DNA of 64,000 nucleotides from Pyxidicoccus parkwaysis (GCF_017301735.1 NZ_CP071090.1:11267001-11331000); one strand, 5' to 3'. Positions 1 to 9,654 are shown, numbered from the stretch's first letter. The notes: generated from the letters alone by a model not told the origin. Program-made: numbers and translations.

Positions 1-85
1 GCCCGACGCACGACACGCATGGACGTCTCCTGAGACACCGGGAGCGCGCCACCCCCATACCGCCAGCGCTGCCGGTCAGACCGAT

Positions 86-106
86 AATACTGGATAATCC
101 AGTATT
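86..106. repeat. perfect 21-bp palindrome
   Basis: Two 10-base arms (AATACTGGAT and ATCCAGTATT) flank a single A. The element is AT-rich in a GC-rich setting and lies directly before a 41-bp tandem repeat. It could be an operator, a hairpin or part of a mobile-element end. No gene is visible to its left inside the window. Confidence 0.6.
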
Positions 107-107
107 C

Positions 108-189
108 TCTGACCTCCAACACAGAACTCCGGCCACGGTGTCGGGGAATCTGACCTCCAACACAGAAGGCCGGCCACGGTTGCGGGGAA
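108..189. repeat. two tandem copies of a 41-bp repeat
   Basis: Copy one spans 108-148 and copy two 149-189. Both begin TCTGACCTCCAACACAGAA and share CCGGCCACGGT; 37 of 41 positions agree by eye. Multiple short terminal repeats are seen at ends of some insertion sequences (for example the IS21 family), but no transposase is present in the window, so this origin is only a suggestion. Confidence 0.6.
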
Positions 190-210
190 AAAGCAGGAGG
201 GGGTACCCCC

Positions 211-2823
211 ATGTCGGAGGGCGGGCGTTGGCCCTGGGGGCGGAAGCACTCCAGAATCCGCGCCATGCAACCCGTTCCCCGTCTGTACCGCCGCGCGGTG
301 CCCCTCGTCCTCACCCTCCTCTGTGCCGTGGCGCCGGGTGCTCGCGCCGAGGTCGCCGTCCAGCGCACCTTCCTGCGCCTGCCTTCGTCCAACGGCCACG
401 GCGCGGTCATGCTGGACCTGGAGCAGAAGAAGGTGACGCACTTCCGCGAGCACCTCTTCGCCACGGAGGAGCCCGTCATCGACGTGACGGGCGCGGACGT
501 GTTCTCGGGCGGCCAGCCGCAGGTGGTGCACACGCGCGATTTGCTCTTCGACGCGTTCTTCGGCCTGCGCTCGGGCGGCACGCAGCGGTGGCTGAACACG
601 CAGGACGCCAACCTGGAGGCCAGCGGCTATGCGCCGTGGGCGCCGGGGAAGACGGCGGGCACGGGCGTGGCCATGCTGGTGCAGAAGGTGGGCACGCTGG
701 AGGTGACGACGTACGTCTTCGCGCCCCAGCGCCTGTCGCATGCGTCCTTCGTCATGGCGCTGCGTGTGCGCAACACGGGCACGGCGGCGGTGACGGGTGT
801 GAGTGTCTTCTCGCTCCACAACTTCCACCTGGGCTTCGGCCGGCCGGGCGTCATGTCGGAGACGGATGAGAACGGCGAGACGGTGGAGCTCTCCGGTGAC
901 GTCTTCTCGGAGAAGGGCTTCGCGGGCGTGCTGGTGGCGAAGCCGCTGGGCGCGGTGGCGAAGAAGGCGGCGTGGCTGGGGACCGCCACGGGCTCGGCGA
1001 ATGGCTACAACGTGGTGAACGGCGGTGGCCTGCAGGACCTGCAGGACTACACGGCGCAGCCGGCCGCGGGCACGGGCTGGGCCACGGGGTACCAGTTCAA
1101 CCTGGGCGACATCGCGGCGGGCGCGGAGAAGTGGGCGGGCGTGGTCTTCGCGCACCACGCCAACCCGGAGTCCGGGGCCACGGCGCGGCAGTGGCTTTCG
1201 GACTGGGCGGGCACTTCGGACGCGAAGGCGCTGGTGGAGGCGGAGCTGGCGCGCTGGGGCGGCATCCAGACTGACCTCGTGAAGGTGCCCGCGGGTGTGT
1301 CGGAGGACGAGGAGTCGCTGGTGCGCCAGTCGGCCGTGGTGCTGGCCATGGCGCAGGTCCGCGAGAGCGATGCCTTCCTGCGCGAGTGGCTGACGAAGGA
1401 CGGCGAGGCGCGCCGCACGCGCTTCAAGGGCGTCGACGGCAAGCCGGTAACGCTGCCGGCCACGGTGAAGCACGCGGCGAAGGGCGCGGTGCTGGCCAGC
1501 CTTCCGCCGGGGCAGTGGACCTACGCGTGGATTCGGGACGGTGCGTACGCGGCGGCGGCCATGGCCACGCTGGGCCTGAGGAGCGACGCGCGCGACGCAT
1601 TGGCGTACTACCTCCAGGCGGACAGTGGCCGGTTCCGCGACTGGCGCGAGCTGCAGTCGTACAACATGCCGCCGTACATCATCACCCTGACGCGCTACCA
1701 CGGCTTCGGCGTGGAGGAGACGGACTTCAACGACTCCGGCCCCAACCTGGAGTTCGACGGCTTTGGCCTCTTCCTCTGGTCGCTGCGGCACTACGAGCGC
1801 ACCACGGGAGAGCTGACGCTGGTGGACGAGCACTGGGACACGGTGTCGACGAAGGTGGCGGACGCGCTGCTGGCGCTCATCGACCCGGAGACGGGGCTCG
1901 TCCGTCCGGACTCGTCCATCTGGGAGACGCACTGGAACGGGCGGCAGCGCTCGTGGGCGTACACCAGCATCACCGCGGCGCGCGGCCTGTGTGACGCGGC
2001 GGTGCTCGCCGAGCGCAAGGGCGACGCGGACCGCGCGCTGCGCTACCGCAACGCGGGCATGAGCATCCGCCGCGCGCTGGCGGAGAAGCTGACGGACGCC
2101 AACTTCGCGTTGGCCTCGAACCTGGAGGAACTGAAGACGGGCCGGGGCTACTGGGACGCGGCGGTGTTCGACGCGTTCGCCTTCGGCCTCTTCGACCCGA
2201 AGGGGAAGATTGCGACGGCCACGCTGCGCGGCATGGACCTGCGGCTGTCGTCTCCGGCGGGCGCGGGCTGGCAGCGCAATGATGACCGGTATGACCACGC
2301 GGGCGGCGCGGACGTCAGCCCGTGGGGCAGCGAGTACGACAGCGCGGAGTGGGTCATCGTCAGCCTGCGCGGCGAGATGGCCAAGCGGCTCGCGGGAGAC
2401 ACCGCGCGGGCGGACCGCGTGCTGGCGTGGGTGAAGGACCAGTCGCTGAAGAACTACCTCGCGGTGGCGGAGACGTACGACGAGAACACCGGCAAGTACA
2501 AGTTCAACGCCCCCATGGTGGGCTTCGGCGCGGGTGCGTACGTGCTGGCCCTGGCGCAGCGCGCGGACGGCAAGGAGGACCCGGCGTGCGGCGCGTACTT
2601 CGACGAGAGCACGCTGACGAAGGAGCCGGACGCGGGCACGCCGGATGCGGGCACCGAGGTTCCGGACGCGGGCACGAAGCCGCCGGACGCGGGCACGCCG
2701 GTGCAGAGCGACGGTGACGTGGGCGGTGGCGGCTGCAACGCGACGGGCCCGGGTGCCATGGCGCTGTGGCTGGTGGTCGCGCTCGCGGGCGCCGTGCTCG
2801 CGCTGCGCCGCCGTGGCGCCTGA
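211..2823 (+). CDS. GH15 glucoamylase-like secreted protein with MYXO-CTERM-like tail
   Basis: This is predicted to be a glycoside hydrolase family 15 enzyme (glucan 1,4-alpha-glucosidase type) releasing glucose from alpha-glucans outside the cytoplasm. Family landmarks are WIRDGAY near residue 440, a candidate general acid Glu in SSIWE near 572, and a second Glu in WGSEYDSAEW near 708. A PDAGT-rich linker (about residues 805-830) leads to a C-terminal block of glycines and one Cys, then a hydrophobic helix and RRR, as in MYXO-CTERM surface-sorting tails. The ATG at 211 has a strong AGGAGGGGG ribosome site; an inner ATG at 265 gives a more classical signal peptide (MQPVPRLYRR...), so that start is also possible. 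The gene is monocistronic and convergent with the next gene. Confidence 0.88.
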   Translation: MSEGGRWPWGRKHSRIRAMQPVPRLYRRAVPLVLTLLCAVAPGARAEVAVQRTFLRLPSSNGHGAVMLDLEQKKVTHFREHLFATEEPVIDVTGADVFSGGQPQVVHTRDLLFDAFFGLRSGGTQRWLNTQDANLEASGYAPWAPGKTAGTGVAMLVQKVGTLEVTTYVFAPQRLSHASFVMALRVRNTGTAAVTGVSVFSLHNFHLGFGRPGVMSETDENGETVELSGDVFSEKGFAGVLVAKPLGAVAKKAAWLGTATGSANGYNVVNGGGLQDLQDYTAQPAAGTGWATGYQFNLGDIAAGAEKWAGVVFAHHANPESGATARQWLSDWAGTSDAKALVEAELARWGGIQTDLVKVPAGVSEDEESLVRQSAVVLAMAQVRESDAFLREWLTKDGEARRTRFKGVDGKPVTLPATVKHAAKGAVLASLPPGQWTYAWIRDGAYAAAAMATLGLRSDARDALAYYLQADSGRFRDWRELQSYNMPPYIITLTRYHGFGVEETDFNDSGPNLEFDGFGLFLWSLRHYERTTGELTLVDEHWDTVSTKVADALLALIDPETGLVRPDSSIWETHWNGRQRSWAYTSITAARGLCDAAVLAERKGDADRALRYRNAGMSIRRALAEKLTDANFALASNLEELKTGRGYWDAAVFDAFAFGLFDPKGKIATATLRGMDLRLSSPAGAGWQRNDDRYDHAGGADVSPWGSEYDSAEWVIVSLRGEMAKRLAGDTARADRVLAWVKDQSLKNYLAVAETYDENTGKYKFNAPMVGFGAGAYVLALAQRADGKEDPACGAYFDESTLTKEPDAGTPDAGTEVPDAGTKPPDAGTPVQSDGDVGGGGCNATGPGAMALWLVVALAGAVLALRRRGA

Positions 2824-2837
2824 GCCCCGCGAGTCGC

Positions 2838-2864
2838 GGCCCGGCCTCGGAGGGAGGCCGGGCC
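2838..2864. terminator. bidirectional hairpin terminator
   Basis: Perfect 10-base arms GGCCCGGCCT and AGGCCGGGCC surround a 7-base loop in the short gap between two convergent genes. There is no T-run on either side, which is common for hairpins in such GC-rich genomes. Confidence 0.6.
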
Positions 2865-2880
2865 CATGGGCTTCAGGGCG

Positions 2881-5301
2881 TTACTGCTGCCACGCGAGCC
2901 CGGCCGGCATCTCACCCGGCCGAACGCCCGTACGGCTGGGCCAGCCCTCCGTGCCGGACGCGGAGTAGCGAATCGTGTACCAGCCACCCCAGTCGATGGT
3001 GCTGGACCGGCGCTTGTAGACGGCGACATCCGTCCGTCCATCGCCGTCGTAGTCACCCGAGACGGGGACGTCGTCAGGCTCGCCGATGCTCACGACATGG
3101 GAGAGCCCGTTCGAGCTGTAGCGAAGGGTGTAGTAGCCGCCGCCGTCATTCGCCGGCCAGCGCGGAGTGTAGAGCGCGAAGTCGCTGGCGCCGTCTCCGT
3201 CGTAGTCACCGATGACGGGCAGGTCGCCTTCCTGGCCCATGTTCACCCACTGCCAGGCCTGGCTCGCGCTGCGCCAGACGGTGAACCACCCGCCCCAGTT
3301 GATGGAGGCGGTTCGGCGCTTGTAGAGCGCGAAGTCGTCCTTGCCGTCACCGTCGAAGTCGCCCACCACCGGCGTGTCGTCGGGCTCGCCGACGGGGAAC
3401 GTGCGCAGGTCGCCGTAGAGGCTCGACTGCCACTGGAACTCGCCGTAGACGAGCCCCGCCGCGCGGCTGTCGTAAACCGGGCTCGAGTACCGGTGATACA
3501 CGGCGAAGTCGGTGGTGCCGTCACCGTCGTAGTCCGCCGCGACGGGGAGGTCTCCCGGCTGCCCGAGCGTGAACCAGCGCCACTGCTGCGCGCTGCTCAA
3601 CCAGACGGAGAACCAGCCGCCCCAGTTGATGGTGCTGGAGCGCGCCTTGTGCAGCGCGAAGTCGGTGATGCCGTCACCATCGTAGTCCCCCGTCAGGGGA
3701 ACGTCGTCGTTTTCCCCGGCGGGGAAGCGCATCGGCCTCGGCATGGAGCTGGCCTGGACCGTGAAGTGGCCCAACTCCGGCAGCGCGGGCGACGTCCAGT
3801 ACCAGGAAGGGTCCGAGACGCCGTCACCATCGAAGTCATCCTTCTGATGGGTCAGCGGTGCATCCGTGTAGACGTGGACGTCCCACGGCGCGAAGGTGTC
3901 CGCCCACCCATTCAGCAGGGGGGCGTAGGAGACGGTCCTGGGCCCCTCGAAGAGGACACGCACCCCGAGCGCCGTGCGCCAGGCGGGCGGGTGGATGACG
4001 CCGATGACGTTCTGGTCGGTGTGGTTGGCGACGATGAGGTAGTTGCGCTGGCCGACCCGCCGGTGGATGGCTTCGAGTGCCGTGGGCAGGCCGGTGACGG
4101 TGAGCTCATCCGTCGAGTTGAGCGCCGGCTCGAGGTAGCGCAGCTGACTGGCCACGCGCAGGATGTCGTGCCACGCCGTCGAGTCCAGCTCGATGTCCTC
4201 CGTCCCCCACCAGGTGACGCCCCGGGCGCCATGGATGACCGAGGTGAAGGCCATGAAGCGCTGCTCCTCGAACACGGGACGGCGGCCGCGCCGGCTATCT
4301 CCGCCCCAGGTGTAGCAGCACTCGTTGTAGCCCTGGCCCTGGAGCACCATGAGGATGGGGCCCGTGGGCGTGTGGGGCGCCTGGTCGTCGTCGTCGTAGA
4401 TGGACTTCATCGCGTCGACGGTGTTGCCCACGCTGTTGAGGTCGACGGTGGGGTAGGGAGGCGTCACGTCACCCGCGCCCAGGAAGTAGATGGGGTAGTT
4501 GTCCTGGGACCAGGCATTGGCCGCGGGCTGCCACGCGCGGAACTGTGAGCGGGTGAAGTCGGGCCGTCCGCTGGACCCGAGGGCCGCGACCTCGTTGTAG
4601 AAGACGTGGTGGGCCGGGTCTCGCGTATTGACGAAGTCGCGGAAGCTCACGGCCTGCGCGATGCTGGGGATGCGAGCGCGCTGATAGGCCGTCGTCGTCC
4701 AGTCGATGGTGCCGTCCGGGAAGCGGGCAATCTGTCCCGGCCCCTCCTTGTTCCACCCCATCTCATCGTGGGAGTCGTACGCGAGGAAGGCTTCCTTCCC
4801 CTTCACCTCCTGAATCTTCAGGTCGAGCGCGCTGCCCACCACATGCTGGGAGGTCTCCCTCACCCAGTGCAGCTCGTGGCCCGGTACGTCGAGGGGCTTC
4901 CAGTTCCACGCCTCGCCGATGGCGTGCACGCCGAAGCGCTCCATGCGGTCCAGGTCCGCGGCCGTGAGCGTGGGGAGGTCCGTCTTCACGGTGTTGACGC
5001 CCGAGCGCGCGAAGTCCGTCAAAGCATTGCTCGAGCGCTCCTGGTTCGGATTGGCGGGGGCTCCAGACGTGGCGTATTGCGGATAGTCGAACAGCCCGAT
5101 GACGAAGAAGGGCTTGCTCTGGTGAATCCACCGGGGGCCCCGCGCCGGGTCTGTCGTGCCGGGCTCCGGGTCGGTCGGCGTATCACACGTCGGAGGCGGC
5201 TCCGGCAGGGAGCAGCGCGACTCCGCGAAGGAGGGGGCGGGCTGGAGAAGGCAGAGCAGGGCAATGGCTCCCGCCATTCCCAATGAGTTGTATTTATTCA
5301 C
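2881..5301 (-). CDS. secreted TIM-barrel-like protein with C-terminal FG-GAP/VCBS repeats
   Basis: After a signal peptide (hydrophobic core AIALLCLLQPAPSFA), the first ~480 residues look like a glycosidase-type barrel: PFFVIGLFDYPQY, SGVNTVKTDL and GVHAIGEAWNW resemble successive strands. The last ~320 residues hold at least five FG-GAP/VCBS repeats with DYDGDGxTDFA calcium-binding loops, alternating with SSTINWGGW segments. The enzymatic substrate is not evident. GTG at 5301 is chosen because it gives the signal peptide a Lys-containing n-region; ATG at 5277 is an alternative. Probably exported and cell-surface or extracellular. Confidence 0.75.
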   Translation of the reverse strand: MNKYNSLGMAGAIALLCLLQPAPSFAESRCSLPEPPPTCDTPTDPEPGTTDPARGPRWIHQSKPFFVIGLFDYPQYATSGAPANPNQERSSNALTDFARSGVNTVKTDLPTLTAADLDRMERFGVHAIGEAWNWKPLDVPGHELHWVRETSQHVVGSALDLKIQEVKGKEAFLAYDSHDEMGWNKEGPGQIARFPDGTIDWTTTAYQRARIPSIAQAVSFRDFVNTRDPAHHVFYNEVAALGSSGRPDFTRSQFRAWQPAANAWSQDNYPIYFLGAGDVTPPYPTVDLNSVGNTVDAMKSIYDDDDQAPHTPTGPILMVLQGQGYNECCYTWGGDSRRGRRPVFEEQRFMAFTSVIHGARGVTWWGTEDIELDSTAWHDILRVASQLRYLEPALNSTDELTVTGLPTALEAIHRRVGQRNYLIVANHTDQNVIGVIHPPAWRTALGVRVLFEGPRTVSYAPLLNGWADTFAPWDVHVYTDAPLTHQKDDFDGDGVSDPSWYWTSPALPELGHFTVQASSMPRPMRFPAGENDDVPLTGDYDGDGITDFALHKARSSTINWGGWFSVWLSSAQQWRWFTLGQPGDLPVAADYDGDGTTDFAVYHRYSSPVYDSRAAGLVYGEFQWQSSLYGDLRTFPVGEPDDTPVVGDFDGDGKDDFALYKRRTASINWGGWFTVWRSASQAWQWVNMGQEGDLPVIGDYDGDGASDFALYTPRWPANDGGGYYTLRYSSNGLSHVVSIGEPDDVPVSGDYDGDGRTDVAVYKRRSSTIDWGGWYTIRYSASGTEGWPSRTGVRPGEMPAGLAWQQ

Positions 5302-5494
5302 GAAGATGAATCCAGTCGAGGTGCTCCATCGGATGATGGAGGGTTTGCAGGGAGCAGCGCATTGCAGACGTGAGGTCCGCGAATGTCTGACCATTCAAAC
5401 CCGGCACCCGAGAGGATGTACCTCGCCCCGGGCACACCCTCTTCGCGTGGGTCGCCGGCGTCGACTCGCTCCGCTGTCCGCTGGGGAGGGTGCT

Positions 5495-5527
5495 GCTCGC
5501 GGTGAACGGCCGCCGCTCACCGCGAGC
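5495..5527 (-). terminator. hairpin downstream of the GMC dehydrogenase operon
   Basis: Eleven-base arms GCTCGCGGTGA and TCACCGCGAGC surround an 11-base loop, 14 bases past the stop of the oxidoreductase gene. The remaining intergenic sequence 5302-5541 would carry the promoter of the next gene; I could not assign one. Confidence 0.55.
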
Positions 5528-5541
5528 CTCCTGACCCCTGG

Positions 5542-7425
5542 CTACCGCGACAGCGCCTTCGCGATGCTGTCCGCGCTCTTGTAGGCGAGCGCCGCGAGCG
5601 TCAGCGTCGGGTTCGGCGTGGCCACGGTGGGGAAGCTCCCGCTGCCCACAATCCACAGGTTGTCGTGGTCATGGGCGCGCTGGTTGGCATCCACCACGGA
5701 GTGCGCCGGGTCCGTGCCCATCCGGTGCGTGCCCACGACGTGGCCGGCCCCGAAGAAGACGAACGGCGTGCCCTCGTACTCGAAGTACCCGGGCTGGTCC
5801 TGGGACTGGCTGTAGTCGGTGAACTCGGTGGCGCCCATCCATTTGTAGATGTCCGAGCTCGCCTGCTTCGCCGCCATGAAGCCATCCAGGGTGTACGGGT
5901 CGAAGCCGTAGGCAATCTTCGGGCGGGCAATCCCCAGGCCGTCCGTGAGGACGGGGTCCAGCGTCACGCGGTTCTCCTGCTGGGGGCTCTGCTCGAGGAG
6001 GAACGCCATGCGGAACTGGCGGGTGAGCCGGTCATTGAGCGCCTGGACCAGCGCGGGCCCTCCCAGCTTCTGGCTGGGCGAGCCCTGCTTCGTGCCGGGC
6101 GGGGTGATGGGGTTCAGCCTGGAGACGTTGGTGCCGTTGATGAAGTCGTTCACCGTGACGTACGGGTCGCCGATGGGGAAGTTCCATCCCTCGTTGCCAA
6201 TCTCGATGCGGAACGCCGCGCGCAGGCTGCGGAACGGGCCGTTGCGCAGGCTCTCGATGCCGGACGTGGACAGCGGGCCCCGGTAGGGGAACACGGCCTT
6301 GTTCTCCGGCATCAGCGCCCACGACAGGTAGATGACGTGGTCCATCAGGTTGCGGCCCACCTGGTCGCTGTGGTTGGCCAGCCCGTTCGGGAACGCCGCC
6401 GTCTTCGAGTTGAGGAGAATCTTCGGGTTCTCGATGGCGTGCGCGGCCAGGACGTAGAGCGTGGCGCTCACGCTCTGCTTCGTGACGTGGGTGGGCTTCG
6501 TCTGCCGGTCGTAGGTGAGGTACTCGACGCTGGAGATGCGCCCCTGCGCATCGGGCACCAGCCGCGTCACGACGGACCGGTACAGGATGTCCACGTTGCC
6601 GGTGTTGAGCGCCCGGTTGAGCGTGACGGTGGCGTCGTACTTCGCCTGGATGGGGCAGATGGGGATGCAGTTCGTGTTGCCCGCGCACACGGGCCGGTTG
6701 TCCCTCGGCTGCGAGTTGCGGCCCGCGGGCGTCGGTGTGACGAAGACGGGCAGGCCACCGAAGCTCTTGCCATTCACGCCCTCGGAGACGGCCTGGTCCA
6801 CCAGGCTCTCGGGAATGGCCTGCATGGGGTACTGGTAGCCGGGCGGGTACGTGAGCCCGATGGCCTGCTCCAGCGGCGCCTGCTCCGCGACGCTGGCGGA
6901 CACGCCAATCTCGTACTCCGCCTTGCCGTAGAGCGACTCCAGCTCCGAGTACTCGATGGGCCAGTCCGTGGCGGGCCCGAAGCCCGGCGCCTTGTAGTGC
7001 GAGTGCATGACCAGGTCATCGGGCACCAGCCGCAGGGACGTGCCCAGCCAGTGCCACGTCGTCCCGCCTCCGATGCGCTCGTAGGTGCTGGCGAACGGCA
7101 GTCCTCGCGGGCCGTGCGCCGGGTCCGGTTCCGGCTGGACGAGGTAGCTCTTCTGCGCGTTCTTCCAGTTGGAGAGGCCCAGGATGGTGGCCCGGGGCGA
7201 GGCCTCCTCGGCCGGCGCCAGCGCGGTGGGCGGGTAGGGCGACTCGGGCGTCTTGGCGGCGGAGAGGAAGAACGTCTCCATGTACTTCTCCCGGCTGTCG
7301 GGGATGGGCCCGCCCGCCTCCAGGATGAGCACGTGCTTGCCCTGCTTGCCGAGCTCCAGGGCGATGATGCCCCCGGCGATGCCCGCGCCGACAATCACCA
7401 CGTCATAGTGCTTCGCGTCAGCCAT
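5542..7425 (-). CDS. GMC-family FAD-dependent dehydrogenase, large subunit
   Basis: A flavoprotein of the glucose-methanol-choline oxidoreductase type, resembling the large subunit of membrane-bound sorbitol/gluconate dehydrogenases. The N-terminus has the dinucleotide-binding motif VVIVGAGIAGG, and the C-terminus has the GMC signature with HVVGTHRMGTDP and DNLWIVGSGSFPT. A middle cysteine cluster (VCAGNTNCIPICPIQ) recalls an Fe-S-like motif seen in some relatives. The start ATG at 7425 overlaps the upstream small-subunit gene by 8 bases, so the two are probably translationally coupled. Electrons would pass to the haem lipoprotein encoded first in the operon. The substrate is unknown. Confidence 0.88.
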   Translation of the reverse strand: MADAKHYDVVIVGAGIAGGIIALELGKQGKHVLILEAGGPIPDSREKYMETFFLSAAKTPESPYPPTALAPAEEASPRATILGLSNWKNAQKSYLVQPEPDPAHGPRGLPFASTYERIGGGTTWHWLGTSLRLVPDDLVMHSHYKAPGFGPATDWPIEYSELESLYGKAEYEIGVSASVAEQAPLEQAIGLTYPPGYQYPMQAIPESLVDQAVSEGVNGKSFGGLPVFVTPTPAGRNSQPRDNRPVCAGNTNCIPICPIQAKYDATVTLNRALNTGNVDILYRSVVTRLVPDAQGRISSVEYLTYDRQTKPTHVTKQSVSATLYVLAAHAIENPKILLNSKTAAFPNGLANHSDQVGRNLMDHVIYLSWALMPENKAVFPYRGPLSTSGIESLRNGPFRSLRAAFRIEIGNEGWNFPIGDPYVTVNDFINGTNVSRLNPITPPGTKQGSPSQKLGGPALVQALNDRLTRQFRMAFLLEQSPQQENRVTLDPVLTDGLGIARPKIAYGFDPYTLDGFMAAKQASSDIYKWMGATEFTDYSQSQDQPGYFEYEGTPFVFFGAGHVVGTHRMGTDPAHSVVDANQRAHDHDNLWIVGSGSFPTVATPNPTLTLAALAYKSADSIAKALSR

Positions 7426-7924
7426 GGTTCGCCTCGTCGGTGGAGAGGACGCCGGAGAGGGCCGGCGGAGGGGCGTTCCAGTAGCCGAACTTGAGCTCGC
7501 TGTAGCCCATGGGGTGGGCCTGCATCGCGACCCATGCGAGGCCGCCGATATAGGCATTCATCGACACGACGGTGCCGTCCGTCGCGGACGTCGACGTCGT
7601 GTCGTACCAGGAGCCGACGTACCAGAGCTTGATGATGCTCCGGGCCATCAGCGCCGTCGCGGAGGGAGTCGGGTTGTCCACCTCCAGCAGCGTGTTGGCG
7701 ATGGTCTGCGGGGGCTGTCCCTTCACCTTGTCGAAGGCGGCGAGCAGGGCATCCACCGTCGCCTGCCCGTGCTGGTCCGCGGTGGCGAGGTAGAGCTGCT
7801 TGAGCGGCGGGTCGGTGGGGTCGAACGGAGGGCTCAGCACGTCCTGCTCGAAGCCGGTCAATGCCGAGGAGAGGGCGACGAACTGGTCCAACCGGGTGGC
7901 GGCGGAAGGCGGGGGGCTGCTCAT
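7418..7924 (-). CDS. small subunit of sugar/alcohol dehydrogenase complex
   Basis: A 168-residue protein resembling the small subunit of membrane-bound FAD-dependent sorbitol or gluconate dehydrogenases (gluconate 2-dehydrogenase subunit 3-like). It has the helical start LDQFVALSSALTGFE, the conserved segment IIKLWYVGSWY, and a C-terminal AYIGGLAWVAMQAHPMGY. In relatives this subunit assists export and assembly of the flavoprotein. I see no twin-arginine signal here, so export may depend on another route. It sits between the haem lipoprotein and the GMC gene. Confidence 0.8.
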   Translation of the reverse strand: MSSPPPSAATRLDQFVALSSALTGFEQDVLSPPFDPTDPPLKQLYLATADQHGQATVDALLAAFDKVKGQPPQTIANTLLEVDNPTPSATALMARSIIKLWYVGSWYDTTSTSATDGTVVSMNAYIGGLAWVAMQAHPMGYSELKFGYWNAPPPALSGVLSTDEANHG

Positions 7925-7964
7925 TCCAGACTCCTTGCAGAGGGGTGGCACGGCACGGGCCCGC

Positions 7965-9431
7965 TCACTGCGCCCGCTCGAGGAGGTAGGTGAAGTCGGA
8001 GCTCTTCGCCGTCGTCATGGCGGCGTTGTTGTGGCACCGGATGCAGCTCGACGAGACGTTGGGCACCTTGCCCTGGATGTACGTCTCCAACGTGGTGTTC
8101 CCGAGGAACTGCGGCGCGGGCGAGCCGTCTTGCAGCTCGGCGGTGTTGCAGTCACCCGCGACGGTGGGCCACTGGGTGCTGATGAGCTCGTAGTTCGTCC
8201 ACACCGACGCGGAGTTCACGCCGGCCAGCAGCGCCCGGGCCTCTTCGTTGTGGACGCGCGCGCTGTCCTGCATGAGCTGCGGGCGCACGTCCACGCGCAC
8301 AATCTGGCTCTTGAAGACCTTGCCGTTGACGATGATTTTCTTGTTCGGGTCCCACGGCCGCGGCGGTGTCTTGTTGACCGCGCAGTCCTTGCAGGCCGGG
8401 TCGTAGTAGTTGTAGCTCGCCTTGAGCGTGCCCGACTTGACCTGCTCCTCGGTGGGCACGTTGTCGACGTGCTCGAAGGTGGACCATATCCACTGCGCCG
8501 CGCCCTGCGTCTTGTGGGCGACGTGGAAGCCCACCAGCCCCATGAGCTGCTTCGTGCAGCTCTCCTTTATCTTCGGGTTCTCCGAGGCCGGCGTGTAGAC
8601 GAGCGCCTTCGCGGTGTGGAACCGGGCCGCGTCCGCCGGGTTCTCGAGCGGCTTCCAGGCCGCCTTCACCATGATGGCGCCCTGCTCACCCGTGCTCGCG
8701 TTGCCGCACGTGAAGTTCGCCGGCTTGTCGAAGCGCTGCTGCCCCGCCTTCGAGTAGAGCTGCTGGGCGACAATCTGGTCGAACATCACCTTGTTCACGA
8801 GGATTTCGAAGCGCGTGTAGTTGCCCTCCTGGTCGAGGAGTGGACCGGTGTCGAAGGGCTGCACGGACTCGCTGAGGAGCCCTGGCGTCTTGCCAATCTG
8901 GGTGAGGAACTTCTCTCCGGGCTCGAGCTTGCCCTTGCAGATGGCGGGAAGGACGGGAGGCGCGCCCCAGGCCGGCGGTGGCGCGCCGCCGGGGAGGAAG
9001 ATGCTCGTGGCCGGCATCCAGCCCTCCCAGACGGTGGCGTTGTCTCCGTGCTGGCCGGGCTGCTGGTGGGGGTCCACGCCGCCGTCGGCCCCCACGGGCC
9101 AGTTGGTGGCGATGAAGGTGTTCCACGAATACGTGTCGAAGTCGTGCTGCAGGTCCGCCAGCGTCGGCTTGCCCTGGGGCACGTCCACGTCCGGCGGAAT
9201 GGTGGGGCTCAGGGTGATGCCGCCCGCGTCGGCCGCACTGCCCACGCTGCCCGCGTCGGCCGCGCCGCCCGCGTCGAGGGCTGTCGTGACGACGGCTTCT
9301 CCGGGGTCTGTCGTCGTGACGCGCTCGGTCTGCTTGCAGCCCGTCAGCGCCCCGGTGGATGCACCCAGGACGCAGACGACGGCGAACAACGCCCCGCGGC
9401 GGCGCCGCGAGGAGCTCTCATGTGGATTCAT
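7965..9431 (-). CDS. monohaem c-type cytochrome lipoprotein of the dehydrogenase operon
   Basis: A lipoprotein (signal peptide ending LTGC) of 488 residues with one haem-c motif, CIRCH, at about 462-466 close to the C-terminus. The N-terminal part after the lipobox is rich in DAGG/ADAG linker sequence. It is the first gene of a three-gene operon with the small and large dehydrogenase subunits, so it most likely acts as membrane-attached electron acceptor. Classical sorbitol and gluconate dehydrogenases use a three-haem cytochrome; this one has a single CxxCH inside a long unrelated domain. A GGAAGG ribosome site precedes ATG at 9431. Confidence 0.75.
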   Translation of the reverse strand: MNPHESSSRRRRGALFAVVCVLGASTGALTGCKQTERVTTTDPGEAVVTTALDAGGAADAGSVGSAADAGGITLSPTIPPDVDVPQGKPTLADLQHDFDTYSWNTFIATNWPVGADGGVDPHQQPGQHGDNATVWEGWMPATSIFLPGGAPPPAWGAPPVLPAICKGKLEPGEKFLTQIGKTPGLLSESVQPFDTGPLLDQEGNYTRFEILVNKVMFDQIVAQQLYSKAGQQRFDKPANFTCGNASTGEQGAIMVKAAWKPLENPADAARFHTAKALVYTPASENPKIKESCTKQLMGLVGFHVAHKTQGAAQWIWSTFEHVDNVPTEEQVKSGTLKASYNYYDPACKDCAVNKTPPRPWDPNKKIIVNGKVFKSQIVRVDVRPQLMQDSARVHNEEARALLAGVNSASVWTNYELISTQWPTVAGDCNTAELQDGSPAPQFLGNTTLETYIQGKVPNVSSSCIRCHNNAAMTTAKSSDFTYLLERAQ

Positions 9432-9654
9432 GAATGTGTGCCTTCCGAGGTGCGTGGGCCAACCTCACGCATCCCGGGCACGGGGAGCACGCCTCATGCC
9501 ACGGGTCCTCCCGAGGACACCTCCCAGGAGGACGCCGGTGGTTGTCATTGCCGCGCGGCGCGCCGCCGCGTGCTGCTCAGACGCGCTCGCGTTCCTTCGC
9601 GACGCGCCTTCGCGCGCCCCTCCCCTGGGGGCGTATGGGATTCCCGCTGGAGCG

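Noticed and set aside
76-2298. Long minus-strand frame rich in Arg/His opposite the glucoamylase gene
   Set aside because: Mirror of the GC-skewed codon use of the real gene; no ribosome site and no recognisable fold.
2866-4548. Long plus-strand frame opposite the FG-GAP protein
   Set aside because: Low-complexity Val/Arg/Ala product; the minus-strand frame has signal peptide and repeats.
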